From NCBI RefSeq assembly GCF_000808015.1, contig NZ_JWHR01000112.1, forward strand, positions 82,137-146,136: a stretch of 64,000 bases of DNA. The letters run 5' to 3'. Of the stretch, positions 1-9,474 are shown one piece after another. The position numbers were made by a program, and so were the translations under genes. Under the pieces are notes generated by a model. That model did no database searches, had not been told where the DNA came from, and saw only the letters and a list, made by a program, of their open reading frames with translations. Source of the stretch: Terrisporobacter othiniensis. GTDB taxonomy: Bacteria > Bacillota > Clostridia > Peptostreptococcales > Peptostreptococcaceae. Each line of letters starts with the position of its first letter. Position 1 is the stretch's first letter.

Positions 1-2
1 CA

Positions 3-1040
3 CTATGCTTTAATTATTTTATATCCCGCAGATTTAAGTAGTCTATTCATTATAGCCCTACCAACACCACATCTCGAAAACTCTTCTGTATACACTATGT
101 CATAATTTTCTTCATCTGCAGTAATAAGTGCATTAAATAAATTTGATGCAACTTCCTCCAAATTTTGACCTAATACTATAGTATTACATTTATATTTATT
201 TTTATTTTGCTCTAAGCACATTACTGCACATTTCAAACCTTCTTTTGCATTATTATTAGATAATTCATTTACTTTTTTTATAACATCATCTATATGACCT
301 GATACAATATATACATCTGCATTTGGTGAATAATGCTTATATTTCATTCCTGGGGCCTTAGCTTTTATATTATCTTCTTTTTTTTCTAATGCTGGATCTA
401 TATTTACCTGTCCAATGACGCTTTCTAAATCTTCTTTTGTCACACTTCCCGGTCTTAATATGGTAGGTACATCATTAGTTAAATCTAGTACTGTAGATTC
501 TAGACCAAATGTACAATCTCCACCTAAAATAATTCCATCTACTCTATTATTCATTTCATCGTATACATGTTTTCCTTTAGTAGGCGATGGTCTTCCTGAT
601 ATATTTGCTGATGGTGCCGCAATTGGTAAGTTTACTTCTTTTAATAATTCCTTTGCTATTGGGTTTGATGGCATTCTAATACCAACAGTATCCAATCCAC
701 CACTTGTTATATTTGGTACTATATCTTTTTTCTTTAATATTATAGTTATTGGTCCTGGCCAAAATTTATCCATTATTATGTGCGCTTTTTCAGATATATC
801 TGTTGCTAATTCATCAACTTGTTTTTTGTCATATATATGTACTATTAATGGGTTATCACTAGGTCTTCCCTTTGCTGCATATATTTTTGATGTTGCAGTA
901 TCATCTAAAGCATTGGCCCCTAGACCATATACTGTCTCTGTTGGAAATATTACTGTATTTCCATTTTTCAATATTTCTGCCTGTTTTTTTATTTCCTGTT
1001 TATCTATGTCGTTTTCATCAATTTTACTTATAAGTGTCAT
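3..1040 (-). CDS. ywlC: L-threonylcarbamoyladenylate synthase, Sua5/YwlC type
   Basis: Makes threonylcarbamoyl-AMP from threonine, bicarbonate and ATP, the first step of the t6A37 modification of ANN-decoding tRNAs in the cytoplasm. The 345-residue protein has an N-terminal YrdC domain (about residues 15-205, with the FPTETVYGLGANA motif near residue 32) and a C-terminal Sua5 domain (about 240-345), so it is the long form. The ATG at 1040 is preceded by AAAGGGG at a good distance, and the stop codon is the third base of the window, so the gene is complete. It is the last gene of the prmC-prfA-ZIP-ywlC stretch. The family assignment is firm. Confidence 0.95.
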   Translation of the reverse strand: MTLISKIDENDIDKQEIKKQAEILKNGNTVIFPTETVYGLGANALDDTATSKIYAAKGRPSDNPLIVHIYDKKQVDELATDISEKAHIIMDKFWPGPITIILKKKDIVPNITSGGLDTVGIRMPSNPIAKELLKEVNLPIAAPSANISGRPSPTKGKHVYDEMNNRVDGIILGGDCTFGLESTVLDLTNDVPTILRPGSVTKEDLESVIGQVNIDPALEKKEDNIKAKAPGMKYKHYSPNADVYIVSGHIDDVIKKVNELSNNNAKEGLKCAVMCLEQNKNKYKCNTIVLGQNLEEVASNLFNALITADEENYDIVYTEEFSRCGVGRAIMNRLLKSAGYKIIKA

Positions 1041-1067
1041 TATCTTTGCCCCTTTCTCTATATAAAT

Positions 1068-1748
1068 CTATATACAATATACAATTATTGTTCCTGCTAA
1101 AAAGCCAATTATACTATATATACTTTTTGATTTTGGCATTATTTCATCTAACACTACAAATAACATAGTTCCTGCTGCCAAAGATAAAAATACTCCTATT
1201 AAAGATTTAAATATCCCTGCAAAATATACACCTAAAAAACTACCTATTCCCATAGGTATTCCCGCAATAAATGTAAATAAAATTATTTTTTTAGCAGGTA
1301 CTTTAGCACCAACCAAACTAAGAGCTGTTGCTAAACCTTCTGGTATGTTATGTAATGCAATTACTATAGCAAGAGTAATTCCTAGTGTTTCTGCCGATAT
1401 AAAAGATGAACCTATTGCCAGTCCCTCTGGCAAATTATGTAGTAGTATACTTATAAATATTAAGTATCCCGATTTCATGTCTCCAGCAAAATCTAATCTG
1501 CTTTTTATAAACATTGTTAGTAATACTCCCATAAAAGTAAATACTACTGTATAAATTATGCCGCTTGATTCCATTGCCTCTTTCATTAAGTCAAAAACTA
1601 CTACAGCTAACATAATGCCCCCGGAAAATCCCATACAAAAATTAAGGTACTTGTCTACTTCTTTTCTAAATATTGAAGATAGTATTCCACCAATTCCTGT
1701 ACCTAATACTCCAGCCATTAGTCCTATCAACGTGACTTTTAGTATCAT
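1068..1748 (-). CDS. ZIP-family divalent metal transporter
   Basis: Predicted inner-membrane importer of zinc or a similar divalent metal. The 226-residue protein has about eight hydrophobic segments and the two diagnostic ZIP metal-site motifs, HNLPEG near residues 104-109 and HNIPEG near 133-138, in consecutive helices. It is close in type to ZupT/GufA bacterial ZIPs but lacks a long histidine-rich loop. It lies between prfA and ywlC, 27 bases upstream of ywlC and beyond the prfA terminator, so it may have its own promoter in 1749-1824. Substrate metal cannot be told from sequence. Confidence 0.88.
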   Translation of the reverse strand: MILKVTLIGLMAGVLGTGIGGILSSIFRKEVDKYLNFCMGFSGGIMLAVVVFDLMKEAMESSGIIYTVVFTFMGVLLTMFIKSRLDFAGDMKSGYLIFISILLHNLPEGLAIGSSFISAETLGITLAIVIALHNIPEGLATALSLVGAKVPAKKIILFTFIAGIPMGIGSFLGVYFAGIFKSLIGVFLSLAAGTMLFVVLDEIMPKSKSIYSIIGFLAGTIIVYCI

Positions 1749-1824
1749 TTATCCAATTCACCCCATATTTATATTTTAATATATCATTATATTATATTAA
1801 ATTATATTTAAGTACCTATAGAAA

Positions 1825-1848
1825 AAATCCCTAAAAATTTAGGGATTT
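1825..1848 (-). terminator. intrinsic terminator overlapping the prfA stop
   Basis: Arms AAATCCCTAAA (1825-1835) and TTTAGGGATTT (1838-1848) form an 11-bp stem with a 2-base loop, followed on the minus strand by a T-rich run. The last base of the stem lies inside the prfA stop codon. Confidence 0.8.
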
Positions 1849-2912
1849 TATATTGCTGTCATCTTTTTAGTTTGATCTTCTGTGATTAATGCATCTATCA
1901 TTTCGTCTATATCACCATCTAAGAATTGATCTAATTTATAAAGAGTTAAGTTTATTCTATGATCACTTACTCTACCTTGTGGATAGTTATAAGTTCTTAT
2001 TCTCTCAGATCTATCCCCAGTACCAACCTGACTTCTTCTTTCTGCAGCAACTTCATCATGTTGTTCAGATAAAGCTTTGTCATAAAGTCTAGCTTTTAAT
2101 ACTTTTAAAGCTTTTTCTTTATTCTTTAACTGAGATTTTTCATCTTGACAAGATACAACCTCACCTGTAGGTAAATGAGTTATTCTTACAGCTGAGTCAG
2201 TTGTGTTGACACACTGTCCACCATTTCCTGATGCACGGAATACGTCTATTCTTAAATCATTTGGATTTATTTCTACTTCTACATCTTCTACTTCTGGTAA
2301 AACTGCAACTGTAGCAGTTGAAGTATGAATTCTTCCCCCAGATTCAGTAGCTGGTATTCTTTGAACTCTATGAACTCCTGACTCGTATTTAAGTCTTGAG
2401 TAAGCACCCTTACCTTTTATTAGGAAAGATACTTCTTTGTATCCTCCAACTCCAGTATCACTAGCACTTAAAAGTTCAATTTTCCATCTTCTTCTTTCAG
2501 CGTATCTAGAATACATTCTGAACAAGTTTCCTGCAAATAGAGCTGCTTCATCTCCACCTGCTCCACCTCTTATTTCAACTATAACGTTCTTTTCATCGTT
2601 AGGGTCTTTTGGTAATAAAAGAATTTTTAATTCTGCTTCTAATGGTTCAACCTGACATTCTAATTCAGCTATTTCCATTTTAGCTAATTCTCTTAGGTCC
2701 TCATCAGATTCTTCTTCTAATATAGCTTTAGACTCGCTAAGGTTGTTTAATACATTTCTATATTCTCTGTATTTAAAAACGATAGGCTCTAAATCTGCAT
2801 GTTCTTTCATATACTTTTGCCAAACTTTTTGGTCATTTATTATTTCCATATCACTGATTTTTTCAGTTAAATCTATATATTTATCTTCTAAAACCTGTAG
2901 TTTGTTTAACAT
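1848..2912 (-). CDS. prfA: peptide chain release factor 1
   Basis: Recognises UAA and UAG stop codons in the ribosomal A site and triggers peptide release. The 354-residue protein carries the GGQ motif ([10 protein letters not shown], near residue 230), whose glutamine is the substrate of PrmC, and a PAT-type stop-codon recognition segment (PATESGG). I place the start at the ATG at 2912 because GAGGTGA lies at good distance before it; an upstream in-frame GTG would add three residues. The prmC gene for its methyltransferase is immediately upstream, the usual bacterial pairing. Confidence 0.96.
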   Translation of the reverse strand: MLNKLQVLEDKYIDLTEKISDMEIINDQKVWQKYMKEHADLEPIVFKYREYRNVLNNLSESKAILEEESDEDLRELAKMEIAELECQVEPLEAELKILLLPKDPNDEKNVIVEIRGGAGGDEAALFAGNLFRMYSRYAERRRWKIELLSASDTGVGGYKEVSFLIKGKGAYSRLKYESGVHRVQRIPATESGGRIHTSTATVAVLPEVEDVEVEINPNDLRIDVFRASGNGGQCVNTTDSAVRITHLPTGEVVSCQDEKSQLKNKEKALKVLKARLYDKALSEQHDEVAAERRSQVGTGDRSERIRTYNYPQGRVSDHRINLTLYKLDQFLDGDIDEMIDALITEDQTKKMTAI

Positions 2913-2956
2913 ACCGTTCACCTCTTTTTTCGTACAATTTCAAGCAATTCATTATA

Positions 2957-3802
2957 TCATAAAACACTACCTATAACAACTCTGTCAATTTGTTGTAGGT
3001 CTTTTCTAGTATATATATTAGTATATCCATCCTTCTCCATTAACTTACTAACATCTTCACTTTGGTCATGGCCTACTTCATATGCTAAAATTCCACCTTT
3101 ATTAAGATAGTTTTTGCCTTGTGTTGTTATTGCTCTATAAAAATCCAAACCATCAATTCCACCTTCTAATGCATTATATGGCTCAAAATCCTTAACCTGC
3201 TTGTCTAAAGTTTCAATAACTTCTTTTTTTATATAAGGTGGATTAGATACTATTATATCAAATTTCATATCTTTATCTATATTTGTAAATAAGTCTGATT
3301 TAATAAAAGTTATTCTATCATCTACATCATTACTTTGGGCATTCTTTTCGCCAATTTCCAAAGCAATGTCTGATATATCTACAGAAGTAATCTTAGCATT
3401 TACTAAATATTTTGCCAAACTTACAGTAATAGCACCAGAACCTGTACCTATATCAAGTATATTTATAGGCCCTTTATCTTTACATAATTCAATAACTTCT
3501 TCTACTAATACTTCAGTGTCAGGCCTTGGTATTAAAACACCTTCCTTAACATAAAAATCTAATCCCATAAATTCACGATTTTCCACGATATAAGCAATAG
3601 GCCTATTACTCAGTCTTTCTTCTATAAACTTATTAAATAATTTTTCTTCATCATCGCTTAGAGATTTGTCTAAGTTTAAAAGTATATATAATCTATCTAC
3701 ATCAAGAACTTTTTGTAGTAATGTTTCCACATCAAGTCTAGGCGTAGGACTTATTTCTTCAAGTTCTTTCGAATATCTTATAATTATTTCCTTAATAGTC
3801 AT
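2957..3802 (-). CDS. prmC: release factor glutamine N5-methyltransferase
   Basis: Methylates the glutamine of the GGQ motif of release factors using S-adenosylmethionine. The 281-residue protein shows an N-terminal helical domain (1-90), SAM motif I DIGTGSG at 117-123 and the catalytic NPPY motif at 187-190, the signature of the HemK/PrmC family. It starts with ATG after AAGGGAGA. It lies between yqhQ and prfA and is probably co-transcribed with both. Length is normal for the family. Confidence 0.95.
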   Translation of the reverse strand: MTIKEIIIRYSKELEEISPTPRLDVETLLQKVLDVDRLYILLNLDKSLSDDEEKLFNKFIEERLSNRPIAYIVENREFMGLDFYVKEGVLIPRPDTEVLVEEVIELCKDKGPINILDIGTGSGAITVSLAKYLVNAKITSVDISDIALEIGEKNAQSNDVDDRITFIKSDLFTNIDKDMKFDIIVSNPPYIKKEVIETLDKQVKDFEPYNALEGGIDGLDFYRAITTQGKNYLNKGGILAYEVGHDQSEDVSKLMEKDGYTNIYTRKDLQQIDRVVIGSVL

Positions 3803-3822
3803 AAGCTTCTCCCTTATTTCTC

Positions 3823-4719
3823 TTAAATTACAGCCTTTAATGCTTTTATTGCCACCTCTAATTGTTCATCATTTGGTTCTTTTGTAGTAATATTTTGAAG
3901 CATCATTCCTGGATATGCAACAATTTTACTTAATATATTATTATATTTCCCAAGAAATTTTATTATTTCATAAGATATGCCAGCAACTATAGGTATACAC
4001 AATATTCTCATTGCTATTCTAGCTAAAATATTTGGCCATCCAAAGAAAGAAAATAATATAATTGATGTAAACATTACTATGAATAAGAAATTTGTACCAC
4101 ATCTAGGATGCAGTGTTGTAAATTTCCTTGCATTTTCTACTGTTAATTCTAAGTCATTTTCATAACAATAAATAACCTTGTGTTCTGCTCCATGATACAT
4201 AAATGTTCTTTTTATATCTTCATTTCTCGATATTAACAACATATATGATATTAGTATACCTATTCTAATTAAACCTTCAATTAAGTTAAGTATTATGTTG
4301 TTGTGTATAAATGATGAAAATAATCCTCCTATTGATGTTGGAATTAATACAAATAACCCAACAGAAAGAATCATTGCTAAAATAAGAGATACTGCCATAA
4401 TTGCATCATTTGCTTTATCTTTAAATATTCTTTTTAAAAACTTATCTATTACATCTTCTTCCTCTTCATCTTCTTCTAAAAAAAATTCTGATGAATAGTT
4501 TAAGCTTTTCATACCTTCTATCATCGTTTCAAATAAAACAAACGAACCTCTTAAGAAAGGTATTTTATCAATTTTTTTATCTTTTATCCAACTTCTTATT
4601 CTCTCTTTTTTTAATTCTATTTCTCCATTACTTTTTCTAACAGCAATAGCTCTGTAATTTTTAGACTGCATCATAACGCCTTCAATTACAGCTTGCCCTC
4701 CAACACTTTGCTTTTTCAT
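3823..4719 (-). CDS. yqhQ: DUF1385 membrane protein (YqhQ-like)
   Basis: Membrane protein of unknown function, common in Firmicutes. The 298-residue protein opens with the family signature SVGGQAVIEGVMM and has a soluble N-terminal part with an acidic run (EEDEEEED near residue 110), then several transmembrane helices with the conserved AEHKVIYCYE and TTLHPRCGTNF motifs. I chose the ATG at 4719 because AGGAGT precedes it at seven bases; the upstream ATG candidates sit on top of that site. It follows tdk after a terminator and precedes prmC. In related genomes it travels with prfA/prmC, but no role is established. Confidence 0.88.
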   Translation of the reverse strand: MKKQSVGGQAVIEGVMMQSKNYRAIAVRKSNGEIELKKERIRSWIKDKKIDKIPFLRGSFVLFETMIEGMKSLNYSSEFFLEEDEEEEDVIDKFLKRIFKDKANDAIMAVSLILAMILSVGLFVLIPTSIGGLFSSFIHNNIILNLIEGLIRIGILISYMLLISRNEDIKRTFMYHGAEHKVIYCYENDLELTVENARKFTTLHPRCGTNFLFIVMFTSIILFSFFGWPNILARIAMRILCIPIVAGISYEIIKFLGKYNNILSKIVAYPGMMLQNITTKEPNDEQLEVAIKALKAVI

Positions 4720-4776
4720 GGCCATACTCCTCATAATAATTTTTCAATCACTAAAACTATTATAATATAAAAATTC

Positions 4777-4808
4777 CCCTTAGAGTATTATATTATACTT
4801 TTAAGGGG
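4777..4808 (-). terminator. tdk terminator
   Basis: Stem with outer pairing CCCCTTA/TAAGGGG and inner pairing GAGTAT/ATACTT, followed on minus by AATTTTTAT. It lies 9 bases beyond the tdk stop. Confidence 0.8.
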
Positions 4809-4816
4809 TTAATAAT

Positions 4817-5389
4817 TTATTTTACCACATGACACTTTCTACATCTAGCTTCATAGCTTTCTACAGCTCCTACCTGAATAATAGGATCATCATATCTTGC
4901 TGGTTTTCCATCTATTAATCTTTGTGATCTTGTTGCTGGTTGACCACACACAGAACAAATAGCTTGAATCTTATCTACAAATTCAGCGACTGCTAAAAGT
5001 TTTGGTGTAGGTCCAAATGGTTCTCCTTTAAAATCCATATCTAAGCCTGCTGCTATGACTCTTACTCCCTTGTTAGCTAAGTCAATAGCTATATCCACTA
5101 CTTCTTCATCAAAAAATTGCACCTCATCTATTCCCACAACTTGAACATCTTCATCTATTAAATTATAAATATCAGATGCTTTTTCTATTGGAATAGCTTC
5201 TATACTGTCCCCACTATGAGATACAACGTCTTTCTTACTATATCTATCATCTATATGAGGTTTAAATACAACAATATTTTGTTTTGCAATTTTAGCTCTT
5301 TTTAATCTTCTTATTAATTCTTCGCTCTTTCCACTATACATAGGTCCAACTACTACTTCAATATAACCATGGTTTACTGGTCTATACAT
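4817..5389 (-). CDS. tdk: thymidine kinase
   Basis: Phosphorylates thymidine to dTMP in the pyrimidine salvage pathway. The 190-residue protein has the P-loop GPMYSGKS at 15-22, a Walker-B-like VGIDEVQFF segment, and two Cys pairs (CSVCG and CRKCH) that form the structural zinc site of type II thymidine kinases. Start ATG is preceded by AGGAGGTTCGAAAAT. It is bounded on both sides by hairpins, so it is probably monocistronic. Confidence 0.95.
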   Translation of the reverse strand: MYRPVNHGYIEVVVGPMYSGKSEELIRRLKRAKIAKQNIVVFKPHIDDRYSKKDVVSHSGDSIEAIPIEKASDIYNLIDEDVQVVGIDEVQFFDEEVVDIAIDLANKGVRVIAAGLDMDFKGEPFGPTPKLLAVAEFVDKIQAICSVCGQPATRSQRLIDGKPARYDDPIIQVGAVESYEARCRKCHVVK

Positions 5390-5476
5390 ATTTTCGAACC
5401 TCCTAAGTCTTTATCTAATGTTATTACTGATAATATTCTAAAATTATGTATTTTTTAGTAATTAGGGAAATAAAAT

Positions 5477-5498
5477 AGGAGTTGGATAACCAACCCCT
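5477..5498 (-). terminator. rpmE terminator
   Basis: Stem AGGAGTTGG / CCAACCCCT with loop ATAA; on minus it is followed by TATTTTATTT. It lies 13 bases after the rpmE stop. Confidence 0.8.
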
Positions 5499-5511
5499 CT
5501 TTTTACAATAA

Positions 5512-5712
5512 TTAATCCATTTTGAATCTTTGTTTGAATTTGTCTATTCTTCCACCTTTTTCTATGTTCTTTTGTTTTCCAGTATAGAAAGGATGGCATT
5601 CTGAACATACTTCAACTCTTATTTCGTCCTTAGTTGAACCAGCCATGAAAGTATTTCCACAAGCACAGTGTACTTCAACTGCATTGTATTTTGGTTGTAT
5701 ATCTTTTTGCAT
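5512..5712 (-). CDS. rpmE: 50S ribosomal protein L31, zinc-binding form
   Basis: Small protein of the large ribosomal subunit at the intersubunit bridge. At 66 residues it has normal length and carries both cysteine pairs of the zinc-containing (C+) paralogue, CACG near 16-19 and CSEC near 36-39, so it is not the zinc-independent YtjA type. It lies downstream of rho, as in many Firmicutes, but has its own promoter inside the 146-base gap. Confidence 0.95.
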   Translation of the reverse strand: MQKDIQPKYNAVEVHCACGNTFMAGSTKDEIRVEVCSECHPFYTGKQKNIEKGGRIDKFKQRFKMD

Positions 5713-5785
5713 TCTTAGTCACCTCTTTTTCAATTATATTCTAAATTAATTATATTAATTTTAAGTTTTCATCTTCAACTACATC

Positions 5786-5814
5786 ATTATATCACATGTT
5801 TTTTAGTGATACAA
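5786..5814 (-). promoter_or_regulatory. predicted sigma-A promoter of rpmE
   Basis: On minus, -35 TTGTAT (5809-5814), 17-base spacer, -10 TATAAT (5786-5791). The spacer carries a dyad (TATCAC..GTGATA), so an operator or weak hairpin could overlap it. Confidence 0.6.
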
Positions 5815-5858
5815 GGATTTTTGTATTTCTTCATTATATGATTTTAGGTTTATTAATT

Positions 5859-7442
5859 TTACTTAATGCTTCTTATGAATTCTTCATTATTTTTTGTTTT
5901 CTTTAAAGCTTCGATTAAATTATCTGTAACTTCTAATATAGAATTGTTGCTCATTTCTTTTCTCAATTTCCATAAAGCTGTTTTTTCTTCTTCTGAAAGT
6001 AATAAGTCTTCTCTTCTTGTTCCTGATTTATAAATATCTACAGCAGGGAATATTCTCTTCTCAGCAAGCTTTCTATCTAAATGTAATTCCATATTACCAG
6101 TTCCTTTAAACTCTTCAAAGATTACATCGTCCATTCTAGACCCCGTCTCTACTAATGCAGTTGCAAGTATTGTCAACGAACCACCTTGTCTAATATTTCT
6201 AGCTGCACCAAAGAATTTTTTAGGTCCATGTAATGCTCCTGGATCAAGACCTCCAGATAGTGTTCTTCCTGTTGGAGATATTGTTAAGTTATAAGCTCTT
6301 GCTAGTCTTGTTATACTGTCAAGAAGTATTACAACATCTTTACCATGTTCAACAAGTCTTTGTGCTCTATTTAGTACCATTTCTGCTACTTTAACATGGT
6401 GACTTGATACTTGATCAAATGTCGAGTAGATAACATCTCCATTAATAGACTCTCTCATATCAGTAACTTCTTCTGGTCTTTCATCAATTAATAAAACTAT
6501 TAGCTCTACATTAGGATGGTTTTTTGCAATACTATTAGCTACACTTTTAAGAAGTATAGTTTTACCTGCTTTAGGTGGTGCGACAATAAGACCCCTTTGT
6601 CCCTTTCCTATTGGTGAAATTAAATCTATTAATCTAGTTGATATTTCATGTTGACTTTTTTCTAATGTCAGTCTTTCTTCTGGATATATTGGCGTTAAGT
6701 TAACAAAAGATTTTCTATTTATACAAGTTTCTGGTTTTTCGTCATTAACTTTTTGTACAAATAATAATGCTCTGAACTTTTCTCCTGTTTTTGGATGTCT
6801 TGTTATGCCTCTAACTTTATCTCCTGTTTGAAGATTGAATCTTCTTATTTGAGATGGAGATACATATACATCTTCATCTGTCGATTGATAGTTAGAACCT
6901 CTTAAGAAACCAAATCCATCAGGAAGTATTTCTAAAACTCCAACTACTTCATCATCTTTAGAAGTGTTAAACTCATTAATTATTTTAGATTCTTCAACAA
7001 CTTTTGGTACATAATTACTTTTATTATTTCTCTGATTTCTATTTTCCATACCTGAAGTTTTATTATTATTATTGAAATTACGAGAATTGTTTTGATTTTC
7101 TCTACTATGAGTTTTTACATAAGGTCTATTATCTGATTTATCTACAGTTTTAATATTTTCCGTATCGCTATTTCTATTAAACTGTTTATTTCTGTCCCCG
7201 TTATTATCTATGTTTTCTCTTCCCTGTTTTTGTACTTTAGCCTCTATATTTTCTTTATTATTATGTAACATACTTTTGTCTTCTTCATTTGTATTATCTT
7301 TAGGACTGCTGTTGATTAACTCAACTAACTCATTTTTCTTATACTTAGTAACTGATTTTATATCTAATTCCTTAGCTATCTGTCTAAGTTCCGCCAAGGT
7401 CTTTTTACTCAATTCTTCCATTGTTATATTTTCCAAATTCAA
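5859..7442 (-). CDS. rho: transcription termination factor Rho with Asn-rich insertion
   Basis: Hexameric RNA helicase that ends transcription. Layout of the 527 residues: Rho_N helical domain (8-45), a low-complexity linker (about 46-148), the OB-fold RNA-binding domain (165-235), then the ATPase with Walker A APPKAGKT (288-295) and Walker B VILLD (371-375). About 26 of the 96 linker residues 50-145 are Asn, with many Lys/Arg and few hydrophobics. The best start is TTG at 7442, five bases after AGGAGG; the first in-frame ATG is codon 8 and poorly placed. Family is certain; the linker is discussed as a finding. Confidence 0.96.
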   Translation of the reverse strand: MNLENITMEELSKKTLAELRQIAKELDIKSVTKYKKNELVELINSSPKDNTNEEDKSMLHNNKENIEAKVQKQGRENIDNNGDRNKQFNRNSDTENIKTVDKSDNRPYVKTHSRENQNNSRNFNNNNKTSGMENRNQRNNKSNYVPKVVEESKIINEFNTSKDDEVVGVLEILPDGFGFLRGSNYQSTDEDVYVSPSQIRRFNLQTGDKVRGITRHPKTGEKFRALLFVQKVNDEKPETCINRKSFVNLTPIYPEERLTLEKSQHEISTRLIDLISPIGKGQRGLIVAPPKAGKTILLKSVANSIAKNHPNVELIVLLIDERPEEVTDMRESINGDVIYSTFDQVSSHHVKVAEMVLNRAQRLVEHGKDVVILLDSITRLARAYNLTISPTGRTLSGGLDPGALHGPKKFFGAARNIRQGGSLTILATALVETGSRMDDVIFEEFKGTGNMELHLDRKLAEKRIFPAVDIYKSGTRREDLLLSEEEKTALWKLRKEMSNNSILEVTDNLIEALKKTKNNEEFIRSIK

Positions 7443-7553
7443 ATGAACCTCCTCATATTTTATTTAAGGCTGTAATTAAGTTTTAGTTTTATAGGGAATA
7501 TAGGGTGTGAAAAAGAAAAGTAATCATTTTTAAATATGAAATTTAATAAAATA

Positions 7554-7582
7554 ATAATATCATTATTAAATATCATGGTCAA
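7554..7582 (-). promoter_or_regulatory. predicted sigma-A promoter of rho
   Basis: On minus, -35 TTGACC (7577-7582), 17-base spacer, -10 TATTAT (7554-7559). This leaves a leader of roughly 100 bases before the TTG start, with no hairpin terminator that I can see. Confidence 0.6.
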
Positions 7583-7656
7583 CACGTAAAACTCCTAGTT
7601 CTCATCTTTTTTATTATTTTTACTATTATTTGTAAATTTATTCATCAAAAATAAAG

Positions 7657-7679
7657 AAAGTGGACAATCCGTCCACTTT
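7657..7679 (-). terminator. glpX terminator
   Basis: Arms AAAGTGGAC (7657-7665) and GTCCACTTT (7671-7679), five-base loop, T-rich tail on minus (TCTTTATTTTT). Confidence 0.8.
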
Positions 7680-7682
7680 TTA

Positions 7683-8684
7683 TTATTCCATATTATATTT
7701 TTTCATTAAATCAATAAGAATCTCATTTTTATCTAAGTTGTGTATTGCGTCTACAAATCTTATTGTTCCTGTCTTTCCCCTCATTACAATAGATTCAGTT
7801 TTAGCTTTGTTATCTCCAACATTTATTACACCTTTTAATAAATTTCCCTCTGTAATTCCTGTTGCAGCAAAAAATAAATCCTCACCTTTAGCCAAGTCTT
7901 CTAAAGTTAATTTTTTTTCTATATCTTCATCAGATAATCCCATTTCATGACATCTATTTCTTTCTTGTTCACTCATAGGATAAATTTGTGCTTGCATATC
8001 TCCGCCCATGCACTTTATAGCCGCCGCTGTTATTACACCTTCTGGTCCTCCACCAATTCCCATAAGCATATCTACACCTGTTTCTTCAAAACAAGTTGCA
8101 ATACCTGTAGCCACATCTCCATCGCCAAACATTCTTATCTGACAACCTAGTCTTCTAGCCGGTTCAATTATATAATTATGTCTTTCTCTATCTTGAGTCA
8201 TTATTGTCATTTGTGTTGTTTTTTTACCTAACGCTTTTGCAACATTTAATATATTTTCTTCCACACTTTTATCTAAGTCTATACATCCTTTTGCTTTCGG
8301 TCCAACAACAATTTTTTTCATATATGTATCTGGTGCACGAAGTAGTGAACCTTTTTTACCAATAGCTATTACTGATATTGCGTTTGGAAGCCCTTTTGCT
8401 ATTAATGTAGTTCCATCAAGTGGATCTACAGCTATATCAACCTCCATACAGTCCTCTGTTTGCAATCCGACTTTTTCCCCAATATATAACATTGGAGCTT
8501 CATCTAATTCTCCTTCACCAATAACTACCTCTCCATTTATTTTTACAGATTCAAAAGCTCTTCTCATTGCTTCTACTGCAGCACCATCAGCTCCATCCTT
8601 ATCTCCTCTTCCCATAAACTGAGAAGATACTAATGCAGCCGCTTCCGTTACTCTTACAAGCTCTAATGCTAAATTTCTATCCAT
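7683..8684 (-). CDS. glpX: fructose-1,6-bisphosphatase class II
   Basis: Hydrolyses fructose 1,6-bisphosphate to fructose 6-phosphate in gluconeogenesis. The 333-residue protein has the GlpX metal and substrate signatures GEGELDEAPML and DPLDGTT, plus GGGPEGVITAAA. I start it at the ATG at 8684, preceded by AGGAGAT; the ORF extends ten codons further up but without a ribosome binding site. It stands alone between rho and a decayed regulator, with its own terminator. Length is normal for the family. Confidence 0.93.
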   Translation of the reverse strand: MDRNLALELVRVTEAAALVSSQFMGRGDKDGADGAAVEAMRRAFESVKINGEVVIGEGELDEAPMLYIGEKVGLQTEDCMEVDIAVDPLDGTTLIAKGLPNAISVIAIGKKGSLLRAPDTYMKKIVVGPKAKGCIDLDKSVEENILNVAKALGKKTTQMTIMTQDRERHNYIIEPARRLGCQIRMFGDGDVATGIATCFEETGVDMLMGIGGGPEGVITAAAIKCMGGDMQAQIYPMSEQERNRCHEMGLSDEDIEKKLTLEDLAKGEDLFFAATGITEGNLLKGVINVGDNKAKTESIVMRGKTGTIRFVDAIHNLDKNEILIDLMKKYNME

Positions 8685-8937
8685 TAAATTCCCATCTCCT
8701 TTATTATATTCCATTTAAAATTATATATTATATACTTATTTTAGTAAATAGTGTAGTATATATTTGTTTTATATTTACCATTTCTAGCAATATGGTATAC
8801 TATTTCTTTTTATTATATCACGCCATATAAGTTATATATTTCTTAATACTAAAAATTTACTTCAATTAAGTAATCATATAAATCCTTCACCTCGAAAAGC
8901 TAACTTATTCAAGTCAATTAGATTGGATATAAAAAGA

Positions 8938-8983
8938 AAAAAGCATTCTAAAATATTTAAACTAATATTTTAGAATGCTTTTT
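8938..8983. terminator. 20-bp perfect hairpin, bidirectional terminator
   Basis: Arms at 8938-8957 and 8964-8983 pair perfectly over 20 bases around a 6-base loop. The arms begin with five A and end with five T, so the hairpin can act on either strand. The leftmost codons of the MerR remnant run into it. Confidence 0.7.
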
Positions 8984-9148
8984 ATAAAATAATATTTGTT
9001 GTAATAAATCTGCTTCTTTTTCTCCATATATACGATATCCTAATGAATTTATACGACTGGGCTTAAGTATGCCAATTTCATCATAGTATCTAAGTGTCCT
9101 AACGCTGACACCGGACAGTTATGCAAACTTCTTAGATGTATATTCCAT
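8957..9148 (-). pseudogene. MerR-family regulator remnant
   Basis: Reading minus from the ATG at 9148 (ribosome site GGAGGCG) gives MEYTSKKFA, a TAA stop at codon 10 (9119-9121), then [20 protein letters not shown] and a GYRIYGEKE segment. This is the N-terminal winged-helix domain of a MerR regulator with one nonsense codon where the family usually has Lys, Glu or Gln. After about 55 codons the frame runs into a terminator-like hairpin and stops at codon 64, so the effector-binding C-terminal part is gone. Found by hand translation; the homology call rests on the [10 protein letters not shown] signature. Confidence 0.8.
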
Positions 9149-9169
9149 ATACACGCCTCCTACAACTTT

Positions 9170-9200
9170 ATAATAAAGGGTTCCCTAACGTCGGAGTCAA
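9170..9200 (-). promoter_or_regulatory. MerR-type promoter with 19-bp spacer
   Basis: On minus, TTGACT (9195-9200) and TATTAT (9170-9175) are separated by exactly 19 bases. The over-long spacer is characteristic of promoters twisted open by MerR activators. The spacer holds a GGGAACCC dyad. The promoter points at the MerR remnant, so it was probably autoregulatory. Confidence 0.55.
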
Positions 9201-9280
9201 TATCTTTTTTATATTTTTTAACTTATTTTATTATTTATCTACAACCTGCTAATATACTTTATATTTATAATCTATTTCAT

Positions 9281-9356
9281 AAAAAATTCGCTTCGCTCAT
9301 ACCGCCAACGAGATGCCTTCGCTCCGCTTCAGACAACGACCTTGCTAAAAATTAAC
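9281..9356. repeat. degenerate intergenic repeat, copy A
   Basis: Locally GC-richer block beginning AAAAAATTCGCTTCGCTCAT and containing CAACGA and AGACAACGACCTTGCT. It holds two imperfect tandem units, each starting with TTCGCT. It shares ordered blocks with sequences at 45251, 50025 and 56601. No ORF is supported on either strand. Confidence 0.55.
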
Positions 9357-9444
9357 TTTTTACATTTCAATATTTGTTGATATTACTTAATTCCGCGAGT
9401 TTTACACAGATTTGAGAGCAATTATAATATCCTTGCATATAAAA

Positions 9445-9472
9445 AAAAGCTAGTCTTAAAAGACTAGCTTTT
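9445..9472 (-). terminator. terminator of the galU operon
   Basis: Arms AAAAGCTAGTCTT (9445-9457) and AAGACTAGCTTTT (9460-9472) pair perfectly; a poly-A run on plus gives a poly-T tail on minus. It directly follows the small ORF downstream of galU. Confidence 0.85.
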
Positions 9473-9474
9473 CT

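Noticed and set aside
415..1065. 216-codon plus-strand open frame opposite ywlC
   Set aside because: It is antisense to a complete, well-conserved gene, has no ribosome site and its translation shows no family motif; a codon-bias shadow.
9281..9356. Repeat copy A considered as an insertion-sequence end
   Set aside because: No transposase fragment, terminal inverted repeat or target duplication is visible; kept only as an unclassified repeat.
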